This document shows positions 26,177 through 38,100 of a stretch of DNA of 64,000 bases, piece after piece. The stretch is from Liolophura sinensis (lineage: Eukaryota; Mollusca; Polyplacophora; Chitonida; Chitonidae): positions 4,898,001 through 4,962,000 of the forward strand of contig NC_088304.1 in assembly GCF_032854445.1 (NCBI RefSeq), read 5' to 3'. The translations under genes were made by a program, and so were the position numbers. Position 1 is the stretch's first letter. Every line of letters begins with the position of its first letter. The notes beneath the pieces are model-generated. The model was given only the letters and a program-made list of their open reading frames with translations. It made no database searches and was not told the origin of the DNA.

Positions 26177-29100
26177 ATGAGTGACAGGAAAGAGTTCCGA
26201 AGTCCGTTCTTTCGGCCCACAGCAAATCAAATGGCAGCAGTGACAAGCGAGAAGACGTCCACGTTTTCTTTTCTACCGTCTCAAAAGACTCTCAAAGGAA
26301 TCTTAGCCGGTAAGTGTTTCAGATTGTTTTGGATTTGTTTGTGTCGACACCTGTCGTAGTGAAGGAATGGCAGGGCGTTTAGTTAGCTGCTTGCGGATGT
26401 ATAAGCCTATCCCGGGTATACGGGTCAACGAGTCTGCAGTCATTTGGGGTTAGACATGCTGTAACCTTACGTTATGGACTTGTTATTGACATGTCAAGAA
26501 ACTTAACTTTATGATGTTGGTTTCATAATAGGGTCGATATTGGATTTTGAATAGGGCAGATCCGCTGGACAGATATTTTAGTATTTGTGAAATGCTTCAT
26601 AAGAACTTCAACATCTGAAGTTTTGATGAATGAAGCTATACACTGAATTTAAAAAAGACCCCCAATGAACCAGTGGTATTGTATAGAATGACAAATACCC
26701 GATACTCTTGGTATAAATCCTGCACATCCCTCAGAGTATTATTCAGCTCAGGATTTATAGGCTAATAATAAATAATAATGCATTGGACTAAAACAAAAAC
26801 AGAATCTCAGGCTGTATATCCTGGCTGTTTCATTAATAACACATATGAAGTCAGATGATAGGTGAGTGGTGGACACATCAGTGAGACATCAGTAAGAAAT
26901 TTGTAACTTGAAACCTTATCACATTAACAACTAGCATGTATTGACTTTCATACAATGGATATACCCCCTTACTTCTTACTGCATGTGGCAGTCACGAAAC
27001 CTGTTAATAGCTATCATGAAAATAAAATGTGAAAAAATTATGATAAATACTGATAGTCTATTATACAGCCTACATCTTAAGATGGAGCAACCTTTATTTA
27101 TTCGTTTGACAAGACCCCAAACAATCTGTTACTGTTCCCATGATCTACCCAAATAATCTAACATTCATATGGCCCACCCCTAACAATCACCATTCATGTG
27201 GCCCACCCTAACATTCACCATTCATATGGCCCACCCTAACATTCACCATTCATATGGCCCACCCTAACATTCATCATTCATATGGCCCACCCTAACATTC
27301 ACCATTCATATGGCCCACCCTAACATTTTCCCTCCCAAACAGTGACCATTCATGTGGCTCACCCTAACATTCACCATTCATATGGCTCACCCTAACATTC
27401 ACCATTCATATGGCTCACCCTAACATTCGCTGCTTACCCAAACATTCAACGTTTATGTGACCACCCTAATATTCACCATTTATATGACCCATCCAAACAG
27501 GCTACCATTCCCATGGCCCACCCAAACATTCGCCATTCATATGGCCCACCCTAACATTCACCATTCATATGGCTCACCCTAACATTCACCATTCATATTT
27601 CCCACCCAAACAGTGACCATTCATGTGGCCCACCCTAACATTCACCATTCATATGGCTCACCCTAACATTCACCATTCATATTTCCCACCCAAACAGTGA
27701 CCATTCATGTGGCCCACCCTAACATTCACCATTCATGTGGCTCACCCTAACATTCATCATTCATATTTCCCACCCAAACATTCACCATTCATGTGGCCCA
27801 CCCAAACATTCGCCTCTCATATGGCTCACCCTAACATTCACCATTTATATGGTTTACCCGTACAGACTGCAATTCCCATGGCCCATTCAGACAGACTACC
27901 ATTCCCACGGCCAACCCAAGTATTCACCATTCATATGGCTCAACCCAACATTCACCATTCATATGGCACACCCAAATAGGCTGCCATTCCCATGGTGCAC
28001 CCAAATATTCACCATTCATATGGCTCACCCAAACATTCACCTTTCATATGGCTCACCCTAACATTCACCATTTGTATGGTTTACCCGTACAGACTGCAAT
28101 TCCCATGGCCCATTCAGACAGACTACCATTCCCACGGCCAACCCAAATATTCACCATTCATATGGCTCACCCTAACAATCACCATTCCTGTGGCCCTCCC
28201 AAACATTCACCATTCATATGGCACACCCAAACAGGCTGCCATACCCAAAGCGAACCCAAACATTCACCATTCATATGGCTCAACCTAACATTCACCATTC
28301 ATATGGCTCACCCTAACATTAACCATTCATATGGCACACCCAAATAGGCTGCCATTCCAGTGGCCCTCCCAAACATTCACTATTCATATGGCTTATCCAT
28401 ACAGACTGCCATTCCCATGGCCAATTCAAATAGACTACCATTCCCATGGCTCACGCGAATATTCACCATTCATATTGTCCACCCAATCATTCACCATTCA
28501 TATGGCACGTCCTCCTAATTCACCAGTCTTCTGGCCTGCCTTCCTAATTCAGTTCCATGGCCCACTCCTAATTCAGTTTACCAGTCAGATGACCCACTCC
28601 TGATTCACCACTCTCATAGACCACCCTCTGAATTCACCAGCCAGATGGCTTGACTATCTAATTCAACAATCTCCTAATTAACCAGTCTCATGGCCTACCC
28701 GTCTCTTTCATTTGTCAAATGGCCCACCCACTTAATTCCCCAGCCTCGTGGCCCACCCACTTAATTCCCCAGTCTCCTGGCCTAACCACTTAATTCTCCA
28801 GTCTCCTTGCCCACCCACTTAATTCCCCAGTCTCCTGGCCTAACCACTTAATTCTCCAGTCTCGTGGCCCTTCCTCTTAATTCCCCAGACTCGTGGCCCA
28901 CCCTCTTAATTCCTCAGTCTCATGGCCCACCCACTTAATTCCTCAGTCTCGTGGCCCACTAAATTCACTATTACCATGAATCTTAAATCACCAGTTTAAT
29001 GGTCAGCTCCTAGTTTATTGTTCAAGTGACCCATCCACCTAATTCACTGGTCAAATGACCTGTCCACCAGTCACATGGTCCATGCACATGTAAACTGATT

Positions 29101-32100
29101 GGCAGTAAAATACCACCTACTGCTTCCATGTTCCCATGTTGTTATAACTGACAATACCAATGGTTCCAATGCAGGTCCTCGAGGAGTGTTTGACACAGTG
29201 TTTACTACACACTGGGTATTTTGTTGTTCTCCGAGCTGTCATGGATGTAGGCATGTAACCTATAAACATACATTATGTAGGCAAATCTTTCGTCAGTGAT
29301 TGTTTACACAGAAATAGAACAGTGTGCAGGAGACATGCTTCATTACATATCACACAGCTATTATTGGAAACGCTTCAGTAGAACAGAAAGATCATCCAAA
29401 CAAATGTTACAAAAGCCACTCTCCTGCTCAAGATTTACTCATGTTCAAGTTTATAATAGTCATAACATGACTATATAATGACATGACTATAGTCATAACA
29501 TGACTATTATATAAAGTATAGATATAATATACATGTTATAATATAGTTATAATATACATGTTTTCATAATTGCTTACACAACGTTCTCTTAGTTAAAGGC
29601 TACATGGAACGCTTGTGTTTTTATTTCTTAATACTTCTCAATATATGATGTGGCCTAACATATAAAACTACACATTGTTTATCAGCTTTCTTTTTGAGGC
29701 ATAAAAATATATCTAAAGAACAGTTTTTGCAAGTCCACAGCGGTCAGTTCGGAAATCAAGTAGGAAGCTGTGGTGACGTCAATAGTGATAGCTGTTAAAA
29801 CAAGTTTGTAATATGGACAGCCTAAATAGGGTTCCCAGTATAGTGTAGTGTTCATCGATGACTTTATTTCCGAATATTTCCAACCTGTGGTGGAAAATAT
29901 GCATAATATAGTGGTGCTATTAAAAAATATAAAATATGCCTCAAAAATGACCATTTTTTTTACACTTACTTGTCTTTTCTTTAAAACCACACTCATTTTA
30001 CAGTACCTTTTTATGTATCCTTTAATGTATGGATGAGACCCTCACTGATGAAGGGGTTTACTGTGAATGCCTCCATTAGGATCACAAAATGTTTGCCAGT
30101 GAGGTTTCACTATTGAATTCAGGCTCTGCTTATTTGACTCGGGCACTGTTTCAGGAACTAACAGGCAAAATGTTGTTGTCTGCAAACAAAAATGTGTTAG
30201 TGAAGTATTCTGTAAAACATCATTAAATGGGAAAAAAATAAGATTTAAATAGTTATGAACATAAAAGTTAGTCAGTAATGTGATGGTTTGATGCCAACCT
30301 GGGATTAAAAGTGGTCAATAATGATTTTCGTATTGATTTATATATAATGATTCTTTTCATTACTTACAGTACATTTGGTATTCACTTCAGTTAAAAGTCA
30401 GATAAACTGCTGCCAAAAATGCTGTAAATAAACAAATAAATGTTATATGAAACAACAAGTGAAAAATTAATCTATTGAACATGTTAACAAGGAAGATGTT
30501 TGTAAGAAAAAACGTTTGTAAGTCAGTGAAGGGAGGCTATTATACATGGAAGAGTTTACCCTAATCCCTCAACTTTTTCGCATAAGAATGAACAACTTTG
30601 AGTGCAGTTTATGCTCCTTTGTAATTTGATTTTGGGGACAAAACAACATTAGTTGGATTGGTCAGATTCAGAGCTTCACAAAAAGAATAAATTTATCAGT
30701 CAACAAAGATACCTTCAGAATATGCTTGAATAATCACCTTGCAAACATGGTTATAGACTTACAGTATACTGTTTTTTGAACTTACATTGTAATAACATGT
30801 GGGTGGAAGTTGATATTGCATGTATGAACAGATGTGACATGCACTTCTGTCACATACCTGCTACTGTTTGCATTGCACAGGTGTTTTGCACATGGGAAAC
30901 TGGTCCTTTATCAATTAACTGAATTGCCACATGTAGGCAGTTGGAAAAAATGTTGTTTTGATTTGGCTTCACCAACATGTAACACCTGGCTGTGGAGTAG
31001 ATGTTGCACTGATTGTACATGGAAGCTCTAGAGACCTGGGATGGCTGTGTAAATATCAGTCTCCCTCAAAACAGAAGTACCTGGATATGTCTAAAGGTCA
31101 TGACCTTCAAGGTCACAGGTGCAGGTTAAATAAGGTCAACTTGATCTGGGCTGGAAGTTGTAGACCTAGCACACTTAGTCCACATGAGTGAAGTTTTCCA
31201 CAAAGTAATGAAGATTGTTTTTTTAGTTTTATTACAGATTCAAATGTGTGGCAGAACAGATGTTTGTTTCTGAATTTTTTAGCAGGCAAGATGTGTGTTT
31301 CAGTCTTAAGCTGAGACTATTAATAAACAAGAGTTCTGTTTCCTAGCTAAATGACCTAAAATTTTGCACTCGAAAGTGCATTTTTAGAGGCGAATAACTG
31401 TATCAAAATACTATTTCTGATGCTGAAACCTACAATTTTCTAGTAGAATGTCATCCCATGTTCCAAGCATACCTCAAAAGACCTTTCTAAAGTCAGAAGA
31501 ACTCCCAGTCAGAAAAAAAGGGTAGTTTAGTCATGGATGAGATTTATGGTCATTTAAAGTATTCTCGGGGCCTTCCAACAATAAATAAACAACTATTAAT
31601 AAACAAAATTTCTGTTTTCCCGCTATTCTGGGACCTGACAGAAGTAAGTGGTTGGCCTTAATTGGTGTTGAAGTTATCTTATATGAAGTTTTGTAGAGAT
31701 TATTTGTCTTGTACCAGGATGAAACACATTCACTAAACTTCCTGTCCTACAAGTGTACTGGGAAATAATTTTTACAATTAGTGTGTTTGTGACGTGCCTA
31801 CCAGGCAGGGGATTTGAACCAGCGATCTCTGGGTTTAGAGTCCATGCTTCTACCACTAAGCTAAAGGCAATTTTCTCCAGCCTGGAGGTAGATAGCACCT
31901 GTCACATTCACCCAAGTTTTCTTAGTCACATTCTCTTAGCTACACAGGAAGGGAGAGACAAATACACACAGAGTCCACCAAAGCATCACAGCCTTTTGCA
32001 TAAGCCACCTCAGCAACCCGGCTCGCAGTGCCAAGGGTGACAAGGCCTACCAGCTAGGGATTTGAACCAGCGATCTCTCGGTTTGGAGTCAATGTTTCTT

Positions 32101-35100
32101 CTGCCCCGGAGATAGATAGCGCATATATATCACCCTGTTACATTTTTAAAACACAAGCAAATTAATCAGACACCAAATCAAGATTTCCCAAACAGACTTT
32201 TATCTCAGACATCAACTGTTAACAACCTTCATATTGATCAGCACTACCCAAATTATTATAAAAACAATTTTACACTGGTGGGCTGTCATGCTTGGAACAG
32301 TTTAGAATGTGGAATCAAAACAGCACCACCACTTTCTGCTTTAAGGTCATGATATGTGAAAAATTATTTCAACCAGTAAATTGCAACACGTCCTGCATTT
32401 ATTGAAGAATTCAGCTGATACACAGTGTATGTAGTGATGTATTTAATACTGACTATTTTTATGTTTTAAAAAATTGTATATTCTGAACATTTCTTCTTAT
32501 TCACATATTGTTAGAGAGGCCTTGTGGGAAAAATTTTTGACAGAGTTACCCCTCTTTAACTAAACATTTCATTCATTCACTCATTCATTTCTTAGGTGAA
32601 TATCATATTCATAATTCCAAAGTTCCAAATAAGTACTGTGTTCTTTCTCAACCATGATACAAGACAAAGACTTCAACAAGACAAATGGGCACCCACTGGT
32701 TAAACTACTAACAAGATGGTAACAATGTTGAATCTTTTCAAAAGGTAGAAAAAGGGGCACCAGTATTATGATTTACACAAGTAGCTGTAAATCTAATCCT
32801 AAGGTAAATAAGAAAGATGTTTATTGATTAATACAAAAGACTATTACCTACATGTGCTTACTTGTATGTCGTTAAATATGTGCATATAGTATTGTCATAT
32901 ACACAGTATGTCTCCAAAGTTGACAAGCGACCATATACAGGCTTGATATATATTGATAGATTTATATGTATATTGCTGCCCTCCTAAACATAATTGTATT
33001 ATATTAACACCTGGATAAATAGAATTCTGATTCAACAGGTAACCCGACTTAACTGATAACTGGTGAAATTGAAAGATAGCACTTCAGATGTAATGGTACC
33101 AGATTCAACAGGTAACTGATAACTGGTGAAATTGAAAGATAGCTCTTCAGATGTAATGGTACCAGTTCAGTAAATCCTCTAATTATGGAAATCGGACGAA
33201 GTACAGGTAGTTAGTCACGAAGGTTTTGTGAGATCACATTTGTGAATGGCTACCTTTGTCGATACCCTCTTCCACTGTTTTGCATCTGTTGTCGTAGGAA
33301 CAGCCTTTCTGCATCCATCTAGAACATCGAAATTCATTTTTTCCTGATAATGTTGGGTGCAAGGTTCTAAAAACCACAAAGTATTGAATAACCTTCTAAA
33401 ACTCACCAAGTGTTGAATTAAATCGGTCTGAAATTGAGTTTTGTCTTTACATGTGGATCTCAGAACCAAATATAGGCCTCTAAAGGGATGTGCAAAAACC
33501 TGTGATATTATAATTAATACATCTCATTAAATTAAATGTGATCAAATCTGATAATAGGGGTCTGTTATGTGAAATTGTGATGCAGCACACCATGTGTAAG
33601 GTTAATCTTCTAAATCTGGGAATTTGACGTGTTAGTTGGCTTAAGTTTTGCCTTTATCTCTTGTTCTGTCATTTTGTATGCCTGTCTGCATTACGTGGAC
33701 CTAACTGGCTAAGGCATTAATGTTGAATCGTACCCAGTTTTTACTGTATTCATCCCATCTTTAAAGCTACAGCCAACAGTTGTGTAATTATAGATGAATA
33801 TAAGATACTCATAATAGGATTTTTGTTGATTGTTGTTGATTGTTACAGTTTGCTAAATTCTCTCTAATATGTAATGTATAAACATGCCCGTTGCCTGCTC
33901 TGTGGATCTTGCATTATTCTCGAGTTAATAAAATGCTGATGTAGTATATTATTGGTCATTAGATGTAATCGGTAGATTACCATTACCATTTTAGCTATGA
34001 AAATCGGTTTATCATGGCTGCCCTGTTTTCTTCCATCCATAATCCTGATGGCGGGGCCTCCGTGGCTCAGTCGGTAAGCATGCTAGCGTAGCGTAGCGTA
34101 ATGACCCAGGAGCCTCTCACCAATGCGGTTGCTGTGAGTTCAAGTCCAGCTCATGCTGGCTTCCTCTCTGGCCGTAAGTGGGAAGGTTTGTCAGCAACCT
34201 GCGGATGGTCGTGGGTTTCCCCCGGGCTGTGCCCGGTTTCCACTCACCATAATGCTGGTCGCCGTCGTATAAGTGAAATATTCTTGAGTACTGCGTAAAA
34301 CACCAATCAAATAAATAAATAAATAAATAAATAATCCTGATGGCCATTGCAAGAGTGAAGCATTCTTGAGCACAGTGCTATAACACTAATCAAGTAGTTA
34401 ATTAAATTAAAAAATAGGCTGTTAATTTGGATATATTAGAATCATTTTAATACACAGAAAGGCATTGCTGAATTCTGCCGTAAAATTCTTGTGAGCATAG
34501 TATTAAACTGTAGTGTTAATAGTTACATTGTACCATCCACAGTGATGCAGAGCTAAGGCTTAATTGCCCCAATATCCGAAGGTTGATTGAAACAAAAGTG
34601 TCATGCTCATGAAGACGAGAGCAATCACATCTTCTTAATCAACTGCCAGTATGACTTCCTGTGAGCCACAAAGCCCATGTTAGTACACGCACAGAGATTT
34701 CCGGGGTGTTTAGATGTACTGTTATCGATTACCAGCTGCCAGTTTGCCATTCCCCCCCAAATTATTGATTTTCAATTTCTCCAGGCTGGCTTAAGATTTC
34801 CTCTAGGCGGGCAAATATCGAAAGGTTTTGTACTTCTCAATCAACCATGTTTCTATTCAGCAGTGAATAAATAGCCATCTCATCTGTGATGTTGACTTCT
34901 GTTTAAGTTTCACACATAGACTATTCTTGTTATGCAGAAAGTGGGGAATATGAACGACCATTTTGGTAAAATTGTGCGCTCAATATGTAGATGGTTTAAT
35001 GTGTACTCATGGTGCTTGCGGATCAGACAGCACCACTGTGCTATGAGCATAAATTAATGCAAACCTTTAAGTGCATGTACTTAACAATGTTTCAGTCATA

Positions 35101-38100
35101 GTCGTCAGGCGTGTGTACATATATTGTGTCTTCTTGTGGCAGGGCGAGTCCATGCCACCAAAGCACTGCCGCCTCTGAAGTAACATGTCGAGGACACCAG
35201 ACATGACACCCCACCCAGTCACATTATACTGACACTGGGCCAACCAGTCCTGTTTTCTTGCTCTAACCTCTCACTGCTGTGCGCCTAGCGTCTCAACAGC
35301 TGGTACCAGTTTTAAAGCCTTTGGTATGACCCGATTGGGGTTTATCCTTGGGGTCTCATGACATCTATGTGATAAAATGACTCAAGATGTCACCAAAGAA
35401 TTGCATTTTGAGAGGTAAATAAAATATCATAAGATACTACTTTTGGTGTTTAAAGATACATTTATCTGGTATGAAATCATTCTACTTTCCAAGCATACTT
35501 GAAAACACTTTTCTGTGATCAATTGAACTTTCAGAATCAAGCAGCTTAATCATGGATGAAATCTTTGGTCATTTTATACCATAGTTTTCTGACACATCAC
35601 TGGCCGATTTAGCTAATTATATGTTATTCTCACTGCTGAGAGTGGGCTCCAGACCAGTGGGGTTGCAAGTTCAAATCCATGGCCTGCATGGGGTTTTGAG
35701 TTTGAAAATTGTTAAGCTACCTGGTGATGGCCAGTCAGCTCATAATTGCATAGGTAAGTCCAGACTTAGTTTAGCCTATTCTCCTGTTAAATTACAAATT
35801 ACAAATTAAAATGCATGTAATCCAACTTTAACCTTTTGATTCTGGTAACAATTCATGTTTGATAGTTTTGGCGACATCATGGCTGCACAGAAAATGTATT
35901 TTTTCCATCCCAGTTAGAGAAAAAATAGCACCAGGTGAACATGTGAAAAGGTCAAACAAATAGGTCATGTGTCATTTTGGATTAGAAATTACCTTAGAAA
36001 TCATTGTTGAACATATTACCCGAGGGCATGAAATAAAATTAGGTGGAGATAATAAGACTTTGCATTGTATTTTAATGTAAAACGTGATATGAAGAAAATC
36101 AATCCCAGGTATAGATTGTATTTTGTCAGATGCCACAGGCAGTATTTTCATCCCTCTGTATTAAGACAGATTTTCCTGTGTGGCAGCACCAATGCATCTC
36201 ACCCCATCAACTGAGTGACCTGGTGAATAAAGCGAATGAAAGATAACCTGTGGCTAACCTATGATTTCATTAGTTGCTAGGGCTATTTGTTCTCCTGCTG
36301 TCTAATTAATTCAGCCAGTTCACCAGTTGTTTTCTTTTGCGCCTGAAGAATTTAAGGAACTTAAGGCCGGGTAATGATCGAACTGGATAATTAAGTTGTT
36401 GCCATGGCAATGGCTTCTGGGCTAGGAGTAATTTGGGTACAGTGTTCGTTCTATGTCTGGAGCCTCTCTATTCATTGCAAGGTTTTGTCTTCATACTGAA
36501 TTGTTTCTGTGTATTGTTTGAGATGTTTAATTTATCTGATTGGGATTTTGCGCTGTTTCACATGTTTGAAGCCCACAGAAAATGACGCACTGAACATCTG
36601 ATTCATTAATACCCTGCAGCCAGAGCTGGTATACTGTATTATGGGGGAAATGTGTTAAATATGCAACTACATATAAATTTGTAACTACAGTATTGATCAA
36701 AGAATTGATAAGTAGTATTAAGTGCAGAGAAAAGACTAATGTGAAGTATATGTCAGATGAAAGATCAGCAAAGAATGTCCACAAAAATATTTGGATTTTT
36801 TTATTTTTATTACAATTTTTAAATGGATTGGAAACTTTGGTTTCTATGGTAGCCTTTTCTGACCATATTGGAAACAGTAACATCACATAAGGTTTTTGGC
36901 AATTAACACAGAGACTGTTAGATTTCTTCATTCTGAATGCATACACATATAGATTTATGAATGTAATCACGGAACAGACCTTGAAACAAACTATTTCAGG
37001 CAAAAAATATGGACTTTTCATCACTGATACCTTCTGGACTCTACAGACCACCAAAGAATCTGATGCTTTAAAACCAGTTTTCTGGGTTTTTTTTTTCCAT
37101 AACAGTTGCTCATTAATGTTGGCTTTTCATTTGAAATTTGGCATCAGTTGTTTGTAAAATTTGTGTTATGGTAAAAAGAACATTAATATCAACCAAGATA
37201 ATTACACATGAGTATATTTAGGAGAATATTGTGAAAATGCCAGGTTGAAGACTTTACAGACAATACAATCTGAGGCCTAGCTGTTATTTATAAACCAAAG
37301 ATTAACAGGTCATTTAATTTTTCTATTCAGATAGCATTTTCAGATTTAATTGTAGTAGGTCTTACTCACTTTGTTGTTCACGAGGCATTACCAGGGGCCT
37401 GAGAGTGAAGAACTCGTTCTCGCTGTGTTGTTCACGAGGCTTTACCAGGGGCCTGTGAGTTAACAAGTCGTTCTCCCTGTGTTGTTCAGGTGGCATTACC
37501 AGGGGCTTGAGAGTTTACAAGTCATTCTGGCTGTGTTGTTCAGGTGGCATTACCAGGGGCTTGAGAGTTAACAAGTATCTTTACCAGGGGCCTGAGAGTT
37601 AACAAGTCGTTCTTCCTGTCTTGTTCACGAGGCCTTACCAGGTGCCTGAGAGTTAACAAGTCTTTCTCACTGTGTTGTTCAGGTGGCATTACTGATGGTC
37701 TGGAGAGTTAAAAGTGGAGAAAAATTACATAAAGCTCAGATAAAACAGTGCATAAAGTTACATGTATTTGTAAATGTGGTCTTCACATTTTTCGAAGAGG
37801 AAAAGACATTTGAAAATGATTTTTGTTTGTGTGGTATTTGGGCACTAAAATTTGACCTTTTCAGCTAACGTGTTCATCATGGATTTTTGATCATATTTAT
37901 AGTTTAATATATTCATAAATACTATAGTAATTCAGGTTAAATGCATGTGTTTCAAAATAAACAAATAAATAAATTCAAATAAATTTAATCGATATAACAT
38001 CACATCCTTATTTAAAACATGATCTTGCTAAGACAATATATACCAAGAGATGGTCCCAATACCCACCATACAAAACTTTTTTGCAATACCCAATTCTCCT

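Larger units (their letters stand above)
26310..37360. other. SLC25A1 intron 1, left part
   Basis: No exon is visible. It contains the 28/29-bp minisatellites (27160-28975), a small AT hairpin cluster (29456-29506), MITE-like elements, three tRNA-like or SINE copies at 31.8-34.3 kb, a twofold repeat at 33.0-33.17 kb and a reverse SINE B copy at 35.1 kb. The rest is AT-rich unique-looking sequence with no supportable gene. Confidence 0.6.

Noticed and set aside
25926-26180. 85-codon plus-strand open frame containing GRRVSFA, overlapping the SLC25A1 start by 4 nt
   Set aside because: It has no ATG (it opens with TTG after an in-frame stop at 25902). The stretch is GC-richer, which lengthens chance frames. 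It is read as promoter/5'UTR of SLC25A1.
27707-28603. Several 90-108-codon frames rich in His, Pro and Ser
   Set aside because: They mirror the 28-bp minisatellite in different frames, inside SLC25A1 intron 1.
31796-31870. tRNA gene on the minus strand
   Set aside because: A- and B-box-like motifs are present, but the acceptor and D stems do not pair well and the same sequence recurs in decayed copies, so it is a SINE head.
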